Shown: positions 23,602-34,305 of the stretch, piece by piece
Numbering within the stretch: the stretch's first letter is position 1
How the letters are laid out: each line of letters opens with the position of its first letter
Assembly: GCA_951230915.1 (NCBI GenBank)
Contig: OX579635.1
Location: 18,290,001 to 18,354,000, forward strand
Direction of reading: 5' to 3'
Length of the DNA: 64,000 nt
Origin: Antitrichia curtipendula
Lineage: Eukaryota; Streptophyta; Bryopsida; Hypnales; Leucodontaceae
Notes under the pieces: model-generated
Told to the model about the DNA's origin: nothing
What the model saw: the letters and a program-made list of their open reading frames with translations, nothing else
Database searches by the model: none
Program-made: the position numbers and the translations under genes

Positions 23602-24525
23602 CCCCTAAAGGACCAAGCTGTATTTTTTGGCAACATAGCAATTTTGGGTAGCTTATTATAAATGGAGTTTTGGATTTTGGTTTTCTTTGAAATTTTCATA
23701 CAATGTGGGGACAAGTTTTTTCTTTAAGGCCCAATAATTTTCATAACTTTTGATTACTTGGTTAAAAAGTTATTGTATGCTAAATAGTTTTTTTCTTAGC
23801 CAAGTAGTCTGGGCATATTAGAAAAAATCACTTTTTTAAGAAATAACAATTTGAAATAGAATTTCTAAATTCATATATACATGAAAAGCTTTGAATCATT
23901 ACATTTTATTTAATGACATGAAAGTTACGAGGAGTTTTAGTTTGCAAGCAACTATAGATTCTCTATTGTAAAACAAACTTTGAAGTCCTTTATTTAACTC
24001 AATTTCTCAATATTTTGTGAAAAAAAACAAAATCATAGGATGCAGATTGTTTATTATAGCACTACAATTATTGGAATTGGCATTTTTCAACTCTATAATG
24101 AAATTCTTATCAATTTAGTATTTTGAATCATACTCTACTTCTTCCTACTTACTATTTTTTTCCTATATGTTGTACAATTCCAAATGATCTGAAAATTTTC
24201 AAGCATGTAGCTAACTTGCATCACTTGAGTCTAAAGAAGCACCACCATTTTGAACATTTTTTCATACAAATGTGAACTTGTGAAGTGCAGCTATTCAATT
24301 ATTTGGAGGGCTAAGAAAAGGATTTTTATCACTTCAAACACTAATATCTTGCAATCTATACAATAGAAATTTTGAAAATTTTTTTACATCTTTTCAAACT
24401 AGTGTACTATAAGATCCTACAGTTATATGTTTCCAAAAATGTTTTGTTTCAAAAATTTGCTACTTATATTAGAAATGACAGTTTCGAGCATTTTTGGTGA
24501 AAACATAGTCAAGGAACTTTAGGGG
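23602..24525 (+). mobile_element. Non-autonomous TTAA element A (924 bp, piggyBac-like ends)
   Basis: TTAA lies at both borders (23598-23601 and 24526-24529). The left end reads CCCCTAAAGGACCAAG and the right end, reversed, CCCCTAAAGTTCCTTG. No coding frame exists inside. The interior is closely related to the right part of element C (about 46500-47372). The end sequence resembles that of the intact piggyBac at 2237. Confidence 0.75.
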
Positions 24526-24529
24526 TTAA

Positions 24530-26194
24530 CCCTTCAATGCGTTTGGAGTCAAAAAGTGTCTTGTGAATGATTTCACTTGCAAATGTTTGGATGAAGGATT
24601 GTGATTTTTCATCCAATTTTTTTATAGAGTTCATTGAATGTGTCTATAGTAGATGGTGGTGATGAATAATCTTATTGAGGTATTAATGAATGATTTCTCT
24701 ACATGAAAAAAGATAAAAAAAAATGGATGATAAAAGATTCTTTTTTAGTATATTTTTTAGTATACCTAGCTACATAATCTTGTAACAGACTAGCTCAAAA
24801 ATATGTAGAAGAAATTTCAAAAACTTTGACTACGTAGATTGCAAGACATTTGCATATAAAGTGGAAAATACCAAGTCTTTTTGTGCCTTGTTGAACTAGA
24901 TTTTTTGGCTTTGAATCTTTTTGATTTAAAACTTTTCACTAATGATTTTGAGTTTATAATTTTTTATGATGAAGAACTGAATTGAGGGTCTAAAAAAACA
25001 ATTAAAAATAGCCCACTTAATTTTCATTCATTAAAAAATTGTTAAGTAGAAGTAGATTTAAGATTGAAGGAAAAACTCAACCATTAATAGCTCTAGGATG
25101 GAATTGAAATACACTGATTTCAATGGTGAGATTGTTCTAAAAAGAGATATCAACCTTGTAAAAACTTTTTTTTTTTTAAATTGTGAAAATTGAGTTCAAA
25201 AATGAGTCCTACAAGTGTTTTTTCAAAAAGATGCTCTGATTATTTAAAAAATAAGATTGTCCATAACTTTCTCATAAAAAATCTAAATGGAATGAATAAA
25301 AGCTTTCCATGTAGATAAAAATACAATATATGAGGGAAAAAAATAGACTTTTAATTTTAAGTTTTTGTGGGTTTTTTTCCTTGCCTACTAAACTAAAAAC
25401 AACAACTTTTTGTGTATTCTACCTCTTAATCTCTTATGCACCTTAACCCTGATTTATAAACAGCTTGTGCCTTGAAGCACCTCACACTTTGACCAAGTTG
25501 TGGTAACAAAATAAATGTTAAAAATAGTCCAATTACCATGTACCATCAAGAATTTTTGTGATGGCATTGCAAAAGACTTATTTGATTGACAATTGGAAGG
25601 TGAAGAGGTGGTTTTTATAATGAAATCAATTATCCATCATAATTCTTCAAAGGACATGGGATAATTTTCAAATGAGAGTTTGATTGGTCATTGTCAAAAC
25701 ATAGGAATTGTGCTCAAAATATAATGTTAGACCTCATTTTATCATGGTAGAATAACTTATTTTTAAAAACTTTGAACTAAAAAAAGTTGGTGAATCAAGA
25801 TAGCTTCAATTTTCAAAAAATCAATTGAGGTTTAGAGCCTTTAATAAAATGTTATGGACAAAATTCAGAGAGGGTGTTTGAAGATGTCAAAGAAAATGTT
25901 CTTTTCAATCCCTCTTTGAAATTTGTTAATAACTTTTAGTTGGAGTCTCAAATCCTCATGTGGATTTTTGAAGATGAATTTAGCTTATTTCATCAAATTT
26001 TATAGTTCAAATATTTTGGAAAAAAATAATTCTATTATGCCTAAATGAGGTTTGAAATTTCACTTTGAACACAATTCCTGCTTTTGACTTAACTATGAGT
26101 GGTTGTGCTCCTATTAATCATAATTTACATATTCCACATAAATTGCTTTACTTACTACTATTCTACTTGTATAAAATAGCTTCTCTTCTCATCA
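24530..26194. other. AT-rich gene-free stretch
   Basis: No gene or well-bounded repeat is supported. Scattered words resemble the R2 repeat but without clear borders. Confidence 0.45.
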
Positions 26195-27725
26195 TCAAAC
26201 ACACCAAACAAAGTGACTTTTGAAGCTAGTTGGAAGACATTAGAGGGGTTGTTACAAGAAACACCTACCAATTTTTGTAGTATTTTACAAAACTAGTTTT
26301 TGTCCAATCTATAACTTTTGAATTTTAAATCCAATTTTGAAAAAAAATCTATTTCTAGATGTTTTGATTGTAATTATTAGGGTTTTTAAAATTTTAAAAT
26401 CATTTTATGTTTAAAATTCAATTTTGCTAATTTATCACATTTTTGGGTTAGGGACTTGGGGAGGTCACTTAGAGTGTCCATTAGAAACCACTTGTGATCA
26501 AAACTTTGGACCCCCTATTTACTTTTTGAATTTTAAATAAAAATAAATAAAACAAAAATGAATAGATTTTCCTACTTTGAAAGTTTATGTTTTGAATTAT
26601 TGATATTTTTATTTGTTAATGCTAATTAGTTACAAATTTTTGAAGTAAAAAGATACACTATAGAACTGAAAAATAACTTTCACTCCCCTATATTATATAA
26701 GAAAAAATTGTCTAAAAAATGAAAAAAAAAATTCCTAAAAATAACTCTCTATTGAAAGCTCATTTTGAGTTGAATATTGATTCAATGGTCATCTAAATGT
26801 GTTCTCAATAATTTTTTGAGTTGAAAAACATGCCATTTTAGTTCATTTTCAACTTCTTCTAGAAATCATTTCATATTTCATTTGAATTGGAAATTTTGGC
26901 AATAGAAACTTATAGTCATTATTAAACAATGCTCAAAATTTTTGGTTGAAATTATAGTTTATTAGAAACCACTTGTCGCACTTGGTTTGTTGTAGTAGAA
27001 CTAAGTGACCTCCCCGAGGTTAGGGATTTTGAATACTATTGAGTGGTTAAATTAATGGTTTTTAGCTCAAATTTTTGTGGTATATTTCTATAGTAGGCAG
27101 ACATGATTCTACTTAAGGGCATCCAAAGATACATTATTTTATATCTTCTAGATTTGAAGAAAAGAGACCTCCCTGGCAAGTGCACTTCTAAACATGAGAA
27201 ATGATTTTGACTTTGTTTTTTTGGTCAAATCTCATCACCATTAAGGCCATGCAGATAAATAATTTTTTAATTTCTTGGAATTTTGGAATTTTTGTTTTCT
27301 ACAAATTAAAACGTCAAAGTATGTATTTTCTAGGAAATAATGTATCTTTAGATGCCCTTTAGTAGGATCATGTCTGCCTACTATAGAAATGTACCACAAA
27401 ATTTTGAGCAAAAAGTCATTAATTTAAACCACTCACTAGTATTCAAAAATCCTAAACCCAAAAGTGTGACAAATTAACAAAATTGACTTAAAAATATAAA
27501 ATGATTTAAATTTTTTTAAAAGAATAAAGAATACAATTACAATCAAAACATCTAATAAAATTCTTTTTTGTTTTTGGCATTGGATTTAAAATTCAAAAAT
27601 TATAGCTTGGACAAAAACTAGTTTTGCAAAATGTTACAAATATTAGCAAGTGTTTTTTGCAGCGACCTAACATTCTCAAATTTTTTTGGCAACTAGCTTT
27701 AGAAGCCACTTCATTTGGCTTAATT
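26195..27725. repeat. Large imperfect inverted repeat (R2 copies b and c)
   Basis: Left arm 26195-27310, which contains an inserted 564-bp element, and right arm about 27340-27725 are inverted copies. Shared blocks include ACAAAACTAGTTTTTGTCCA, AGATGTTTTGATTGTAATT and ATTTCTATAGTAGGCAGACA. The right arm lacks the insertion and therefore supplies its empty site. The palindrome centre is near 27320. It is non-coding. Confidence 0.65.
26455..27018 (-). mobile_element. hAT-type MITE copy 1 (564 bp, 8-bp duplication GTTAGGGA)
   Basis: The ends are CTTGGGGAGGTCACTTAG (26455-26472) and its inverted counterpart (27001-27018), matching at 17 of 18 positions. GTTAGGGA flanks both sides (26447-26454, 27019-27026). 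The uninterrupted equivalent is seen in the opposite arm of the surrounding palindrome at about 27440-27460. Eight-base duplications fit the hAT superfamily. The interior is homologous to 31946-32523 and to the interrupted copy at 44477-46474. Confidence 0.8.
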
Positions 27726-28119
27726 TGACTTAACTTGTCAACTAATCTGCCAATTAAACACTATGTACTTTGATTCACTTGATTATTAAACCTACCTTTG
27801 CTACATCTTCATTATTAACTCTTGACATTTTTGTGAAAGTCAAACAAGGTAAAATTTCAATTAATAGAATTCTATAGGACCAATAGTGACGTGCAAATCT
27901 TTAATGATGTCATTGCAATGCGGCCCTTAGGAAGCTTCATATTTCTTCTAATGCCAAAAATGAGCACCCTTGACATTGAGGCTTTCAAACTCTAGAAAAT
28001 TTCTAACAGCTAGAGTCAATGAAACTAGAGTTTGATGGGTCACCTATAGTGATCATAATTGTTAAATTGGCACCCAAGGTAAAGGATTATTAGAATTGGT
28101 ATTGGGAATTCTGTTAAAT

Positions 28120-28400
28120 GGCAATATTCCGTGCCATTTTCAAACCGCGTAGTCTAAATTGCAAAAGTGCCATCTAAGACTTGTACAAATTTCAAACTTT
28201 TAAGACATATATAGGTTTCAGTCTTTCAGACATCTAGGACTCACTGGTATACATTTTAGAATACGTGGTCTAAACCATAAAAGTACCATCTGGGAATGGT
28301 ATAGATTTCAGAAATCTAGGAAATAAGTAGGATTGCTATATATTTTAGACATCTAGGACTAACTGTTTAGATTTCACACTGTGTGGTCTAACCTTTGACA
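28120..28400. repeat. Degenerate copy of the palindrome-bearing array
   Basis: ACCGCGTAGTCTAAATTGCA (near 28144), GTGGTCTAAACCATAAAAGTACCATCT (near 28266) and GTGTGGTCTAACCTTTGAC (near 28383) recur about 120 bp apart, with TCTAGGA-type spacers. They resemble the CAGACCGCGTGGTCTG units at 43021-43360 and appear to be a decayed array of the same family. Confidence 0.45.
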
Positions 28401-29636
28401 AGTGCCAAAGTTGTGGAATGGTTGCCATTTTAACAAAATTCATCAATGGTGTAGAACTATAGGTTTTGGTTACCCAATTGAAACTTTTTCTTGAGATCTT
28501 GACATTGACCAATTGAACCCCAAATGTATGCTTAACTGCTTAAATAAAATGCCAATTTAACTGCAATTTAGTTAAATTGGCAATATTCCAATACTTCAGC
28601 GTTTTTCAGGATACTAAGCTAGAACTCAAAAATCTATACTTGTGCTGTCTTGGTTTGTGTGACCTGAAATTAGACCTTTCTGAAGATATATTTGCCAATT
28701 TTTTGACTATGCAAGCATTGCCAATTTAACGAAATTGACGTTTCATACTCAGTATTTCATAGCTCTAGCCACTTGCATGTCACAGTTTTGGTGCTATCAG
28801 CAATGTGCATTTTGAAAAAACACGACCAAACTTGATGGCAATCTGAAATGTGCAAGCCAATAATAACGAGATTGGTACTCCTAGCTACAGCAGTCGTAGC
28901 AAATTGAGGCATCCAAATTATACGTCAGCTAGGAATCCGAGAACTTAAGTTAGTTAGAAGTCCACTGTCTCGCCTAAAAGCAAGATAGATTGACATCACA
29001 ATGCCAAGTAATCAGTACACAATGACTTCACCATGTATTGGCACCCAATCGATTCAGAAATAAGGTCATTCCTCAAAGACCTTGAATCCGGCCATGTCTT
29101 AGAATGCAACTGATTAAAAGCATGCATCCATTCAGCTAAGATTTGTAGAAACCAAATCGGCTAGTCATCGTTAAAATCGAAACATGATTCAAGAAACCGA
29201 TGCTTGTCCAACCACCTGTGTGGAAGTGTGCAAACACCATCTGGATTGATTCTTGCTCCGAGCTTTCACAGCTCCGTGTACCAGAACTGAATGGAACTTA
29301 CCATAATCCCCCAAATATTAATTAAGCAGAATTCGCCAGAGCGGATTTAAGGTAGAATCAAGGACGCCATTTTTTGAACCACCTAGATCAGCATTCAAGT
29401 GCACCGAGCTCTAAATTCAAATTCAAGTCTCGGTAGTGGCTGGCGAGCGAGTATGTGCAACACTTGCAGCAATGCGCACCACCGAGGCTTGAATTGTGAG
29501 CTAGCTATCGTCTGAATTCAGTAGCGGTACCAATTCAACCATACCGCCGAGGCTTCAACTCAGACCGATCGAACTCATTTCACCAGTTCTGAAATTTCAA
29601 ATCCCAAGTGATGCACCCGACCACCGAGCTTCATCA

Positions 29637-29679
29637 ACGTCACCCAAAAGGGTTATATAAGCACCCAGGCCCTGGGTGC
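29637..29679 (+). promoter_or_regulatory. H4 promoter: ACGTCA hexamer, TATA box and palindrome
   Basis: ACGTCA, the hexamer known from plant histone promoters, lies at 29637-29642. TTATATAAG follows (TATA box 29654-29661). A perfect palindrome GCACCCAGGCCCTGGGTGC (29661-29679) directly adjoins it and covers the likely start region. Upstream, CCGAG-containing words with a C-A-C-C or C-C-G-C lead (near 29408, 29483, 29548 and 29623) repeat in both orientations. Confidence 0.6.
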
Positions 29680-29950
29680 TCCAAACACAACTTCAACATC
29701 TCCGCTTCGTCTTCAGAAGCTTTGACCGATCGAGGTCTTCTCCTCTGATCGAGCTAGCTTATAGTGCGCGAGGGTGATCTGGGACTGAGTTTGCTTGCAG
29801 TGTCTCGATCTCTCGCCAGTTACGGACGTCGTTGCTGCGCTGTGAAATAGCTAGTCGATTAGCGCGGACGGACCGAGTGATCGATCGAATTAAGTGAGCC
29901 TGCAGCTAGCTAGTTCAATTCGCTCGTCGGGCACACTGTGTATCATGACC

Positions 29951-30262
29951 ATGTCAGGTCGCGGCAAGGGCGGCAAGGGCCTGGGCAAGGGCGGCGCCAA
30001 GCGCCACAGGCCGGTGCTGCGCGACAACTTGCAGGGCATCACGAAGCCTGCGATCCGGCGTTTGGCCAGGCGCGGGGGCGTGAAGCGCATCAGTGGACTG
30101 GTGTACGAAGAGACTCGCACGGCGTTGCGGAGCTTCCTGGAGACGATGATTGGGGATGCTGTGACATACACGGAGCATGCCCAACGCAAGACCGTCACCG
30201 CCATGGATGTGTTGTATGCTCTCAAGCGCCAGAACCGCACCTTGTTGGGTTTCGGAGGCTAG
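29951..30262 (+). CDS. Histone H4, highly divergent variant lacking K20 (copy 1)
   Basis: The 103-residue frame has exactly the length of H4, and would form the H3-H4 tetramer of the nucleosome. The tail is canonical through R19 (K5, K8, K12, K16 and R3 kept), but residue 20 is proline, so the K20 methylation site is absent. Further differences from canonical plant H4, numbered without Met, are I26L, I50V, G56T, V57A, K59R, I60S, N64T, V65M, R67G, R77Q, V87L, G94N and Y98L. K79, K91, R92 and the C-terminal GFGG are kept. ATG at 29951 is chosen because it gives the standard tail; an in-frame ATG six bases upstream would add Met-Thr. There is no intron in the frame. The GC-rich third positions contrast with the surrounding DNA. 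Confidence 0.93.
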
Positions 30263-30802
30263 CTCGTTTGCACTCCTTCAAAAACTGTTGGACGATGGAG
30301 CGAGGATCGCACGCCTTCAAAAATATGAAAAGGATTGTTGCAAGAAACACTTGTGGATTTGAGTGAGTGGGTCAGCCAAATGGAGTAGTACTCAGATGGA
30401 ATATTGGGTTTTGGGAAAAGAAGACTTACAAAAATTTATGTATTGAAATATTGTATAACAATAGAAATCATTTTTATGTTCGATAGCTAAAACTTCCAAA
30501 ATGATTTATCACTAGAAGTTAGGCACTAGCTAGAAGGGTCCATGGGACATTTCAATAAAATAGATCCTTTCAAATGCCATTTGAATCATTTCTATAAAGT
30601 AGTAGTAAAAAAAATTCAATAAAAAAAGTACCAACCATGATATTTACAAGTCTAGTTGCAAGGACGGTTGTGTATTAGAAAAGCAAGTAAAAATATTTTC
30701 TCCATTTTTAAAATTGTGGATAGGAGAGACCCTAATTTTGTGGATGCCTACAATTTGTCTAATTAATTGTTTGTGAATAATTTATAGAAAAGAAAATTTA
30801 AT

Positions 30803-31108
30803 TTTTTAGTTTTCTACTTGCACCTATATACATACGTCTTCTTGTTATAATGAAAATGTAGAAACAAATATTAGTGACAATCTAATTTGATTATCAATTT
30901 TACTTTCTTATGTTTCTTTTTTTCATTAGTAGTTTAGTTTTGAGTGATGTGCATAAAAATTGTAAAGAAGAAATGTATCATATATACAACATGAATTTGA
31001 ATACTATCCTCCTATTTCAAGATTTTGGCAATGAAGGATCTACAATGCTTACTACAATACTAAAAAGAAGAAAACAACGTTGCTTCAATTATACTACACA
31101 ATAAATGT
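30803..31108. other. Spacer left of the scaffold gap
   Basis: AT-rich, unique to the left side of the palindrome spacer. No gene is supported. Confidence 0.5.
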
Positions 31109-31523
31109 CCAAAGAAATTAAAATAAGACCTTGGATCACATTTGAAAATTTGGGAGATTTTAGTACTATTTAGTGCCCCAAAAAACAAATTTGAAAGTAA
31201 AATTGGAGGAAAAGATCTTCTAATAGACTTATAGCTTTTGCTTGAAGGAATTCTAAAAATAGTTTATCGTATGTTGCACGGAAGATTGGAAGTCTACAAA
31301 AGAAGTTTTTTTTCTTCTTGCATTTAGAACTTGAAGGGTGCACTTAATTTTACTACAACAAACCACATGCGAACAAGTGGTTTCTACTTTCTAATACACT
31401 ATAATTTCAACCTAAAATTTTGAGCATTGTTTAATAATGAGTATAGGTTTCTATTGCTAAAATTTCCAATTCAAATAAAATATGAAATGCTTTCTAAAAG
31501 AGGTTAAAAATGAACTAAAATGG
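31109..31523 (+). repeat. 415-bp contig-end duplicate, left of the gap
   Basis: This block, ending exactly at the first N, is repeated in the same orientation at 31724-32139, starting exactly after the last N. I see a single one-base length difference (TTT versus TTTT near 31150 and 31765). It includes a truncated copy (from 31330) of the MITE that is complete at 31946-32523. Confidence 0.9.
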
Positions 31524-31723
31524 NNNNNNNNNNNNNNNNNNNNNNNNNNNNNNNNNNNNNNNNNNNNNNNNNNNNNNNNNNNNNNNNNNNNNNNNNNNNN
31601 NNNNNNNNNNNNNNNNNNNNNNNNNNNNNNNNNNNNNNNNNNNNNNNNNNNNNNNNNNNNNNNNNNNNNNNNNNNNNNNNNNNNNNNNNNNNNNNNNNNN
31701 NNNNNNNNNNNNNNNNNNNNNNN
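31524..31723. other. Assembly gap of 200 N
   Basis: Exactly 200 N bases. The sequence on both sides is the same, so this is very likely an unmerged overlap between contigs and not missing sequence. Confidence 0.98.
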
Positions 31724-31945
31724 CCAAAGAAATTAAAATAAGACCTTGGATCACATTTGAAAATTTTGGGAGATTTTAGTACTATTTAGTGCCCCAAAAA
31801 ACAAATTTGAAAGTAAAATTGGAGGAAAAGATCTTCTAATAGACTTATAGCTTTTGCTTGAAGGAATTCTAAAAATAGTTTATCGTATGTTGCACGGAAG
31901 ATTGGAAGTCTACAAAAGAAGTTTTTTTTCTTCTTGCATTTAGAA

Positions 31946-32523
31946 CTTGAAGGGTGCACTTAATTTTACTACAACAAACCACATGCGAACAAGTGGTTTC
32001 TACTTTCTAATACACTATAATTTCAACCTAAAATTTTGAGCATTGTTTAATAATGAGTATAGGTTTCTATTGCTAAAATTTCCAATTCAAATAAAATATG
32101 AAATGCTTTCTAAAAGAGGTTAAAAATGAACTAAAATGGCATGTTTTTCAACTCAATAATTATAGAGAACACATTTAGATGACCATTGAATCAATATTCA
32201 ACTCAAAATGAGCTTTCAATACAGAGTTATTTTTAGGAATTTTTTGTTCAAATTTTAGACAATTTTTTCTTATATAATATAGGGGTGTAAAGGTTATTTT
32301 TCAATTCTATATTATATCTTTTTACTTCAAAAAATTGTAACTTATTATTATCAACAAATAAAAATATCAATAATTCAAAACATAAACTTCCGAAGTAGGA
32401 AAATCTATTCATATTTTATTTATTTATTTATATTTAAAATTCAAAAATTATATAGGAGGTCCAAAATTTTATTTGCATGTGGTTTTCAATGGATACTCTA
32501 AGTGCCCCCCCCCTCCCTCCGAG
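31946..32523 (+). mobile_element. hAT-type MITE copy 2 (578 bp)
   Basis: The ends are CTTGAAGGGTGCACTTAA (left) and the inverted GCACTTAG...CTCGGAGGG (right), with C-run expansion near 32507. The flanks ATTTAGAA (31938-31945) and ATTTAAAA (32524-32531) form an 8-bp duplication with one mismatch. The interior matches copies 1 and 3. The TTAA at 32047-32050 is the position occupied by element B in copy 3. Confidence 0.7.
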
Positions 32524-32531
32524 ATTTAAAA

Positions 32532-33140
32532 ACATATAAAATATTATTTTTGTGGTCCAATTGGTAGATGCCCATCTCCATTTCCCCAATTCCCCATAGA
32601 ATTGTTACCAATGGATAATTTAAATTTTAATAATTTAAATTTTTTTATTTTTTTCTAATTAAAACATTGAAATATCTGTTTTCTTTGAATCCATGATCTA
32701 TTTTTTCAATGATTTTCCTTTGATGGTTACCTTCATCTTAAAGGTGTATACATTGGCCATATTTTTATTGTTTTTAAGAAAAATTATTCTTTAAACTCTA
32801 AAGTACTCTAAGAAACTAACGAGCTGAAATTTCAAATCACGTGTTTCTTACAATCACCTGCTCATATAAATTAAATAAAGATTACAAACAAAATGCCCCT
32901 CCCAAAATTCAAAACTATCATAGTCATCTCTGAACTCATTCAATAGTAAGAGATGAAAACCAATACCTTATAATCCAAAGTACTAATTATATAACATCAA
33001 TTTTGTTTAATTGCCAATACTTCATTACTTGGACGCGGGTTCCAAAATATTAATCAATGCTCCTCCTAAGAGTTAGACCTTCATGTCGATATATATGTCA
33101 CAATTTCGGATAAAAGAACCATTCCACTTTAATAAAATAG
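32532..33140. other. Spacer right of the gap
   Basis: AT-rich, with no gene or bounded repeat, between MITE copy 2 and the inner end of the right H4 arm. Confidence 0.5.
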
Positions 33141-33680
33141 ATTAAATTTTCTTTTCTATAAATTATTCACAAACAATTAATTAGACAAATTGTAGGCATC
33201 CACAAAATTAGGGTCTCTCCTATCCACAATTTTAAAAATGGAGAAAATATTTTTACTTGCTTTTCTAATACACAACCGTCCTTGCAACTAGACTTGTAAA
33301 TATCATGGTTGGTACTTTTTTTATTGAATTTTTTTTACTACTACTTTATAGAAATGATTCAAATGGCATTTGAAAGGATCTATTTTATTGAAATGTCCCA
33401 TGGACCCTTCTAGCTAGTGCCTAACTTCTAGTGATAAATCATTTTGGAAGTTTTAGCTATCGAACATAAAAATGATTTCTATTGTTATACAATATTTCAA
33501 TACATAAATTTTTGTAAGTCTTCTTTTCCCAAAACCCAATATTCCATCTGAGTACTACTCCATTTGGCTGACCCACTCACTCAAATCCACAAGTGTTTCT
33601 TGCAACAATCCTTTTCATATTTTTGAAGGCGTGCGATCCTCGCTCCATCGTCCAACAGTTTTTGAAGGAGTGCAAACGAG

Positions 33681-33992
33681 CTAGCCTCCGAAACCCAACA
33701 AGGTGCGGTTCTGGCGCTTGAGAGCATACAACACATCCATGGCGGTGACGGTCTTGCGTTGGGCATGCTCCGTGTATGTCACAGCATCCCCAATCATCGT
33801 CTCCAGGAAGCTCCGCAACGCCGTGCGAGTCTCTTCGTACACCAGTCCACTGATGCGCTTCACGCCCCCGCGCCTGGCCAAACGCCGGATCGCAGGCTTC
33901 GTGATGCCCTGCAAGTTGTCGCGCAGCACCGGCCTGTGGCGCTTGGCGCCGCCCTTGCCCAGGCCCTTGCCGCCCTTGCCGCGACCTGACAT
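33681..33992 (-). CDS. Histone H4, highly divergent variant lacking K20 (copy 2)
   Basis: The coding sequence appears base-identical to the plus-strand copy at 29951-30262, so the same divergent H4 with proline at position 20 is encoded. The two genes converge tail to tail. ATG at 33992 gives the standard 103-residue product. The upstream order of ACGTCA hexamer, TATA box and GC-rich palindrome is also conserved, so both copies could be expressed. Identity of the coding regions beside a diverged promoter suggests gene conversion or strong selection. Because the scaffold gap lies between the copies, the existence of two copies still needs an independent long read, although the differing flanks argue that both are real. 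Confidence 0.9.
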
Positions 33993-34263
33993 GGTCATGA
34001 TACACAGTGTGCCCGACGAGCGAATTGAACTAGCTAGCTGCAGGCTCACTTAATTCGATCGATCACTCGGTCCGTCCGCGCTAATCGACTAGCTATTTCA
34101 CAGCGCAGCAACGACGTCCGTAACTGGCGAGAGATCGAGACACTGCAAGCAAACTCAGTCCCAGATCACCCTCGTGCACTATAAGCTAGCTCGATCAGAG
34201 GAGAAGACCTCGATCGGTCAAAGCTTCTGAAGACGAAGCGGAGATGTTGAAGTTGTGTTTAGA

Positions 34264-34305
34264 GCACCCAGGCCTGGGTGCTTATATAACCCTTTTGGGT
34301 GACGT
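34264..34305 (-). promoter_or_regulatory. Promoter of H4 copy 2
   Basis: On the minus strand the order is ACGTCA (34300-34305), TTATATAAG (34282-34289) and the perfect palindrome GCACCCAGGCCTGGGTGC (34264-34281). The palindrome is one base shorter than in copy 1 yet still perfect, which hints that symmetry is maintained. Confidence 0.6.

Larger units (their letters stand above)
28959..30802. repeat. Left arm of the histone H4 inverted duplication
   Basis: This arm is mirrored at 33141-34990. By eye, the coding region and the 540 bp downstream are identical between the arms, while the promoter and outer flank differ by scattered substitutions and small indels. One example is a 9-bp block near 34430 that is absent from the left arm. 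Homology ends sharply at 30802 inside. Outside 28959 a related short block (AACGAAATTGACGTT, near 28728) suggests that the duplication once extended further. Confidence 0.9.

Noticed and set aside
29938..30366. 142-codon frame overlapping H4 in another phase (and its mirror at 33577-34005)
   Set aside because: It is a shadow of the GC-rich H4 coding sequence; H4 identity in the other phase is unequivocal.
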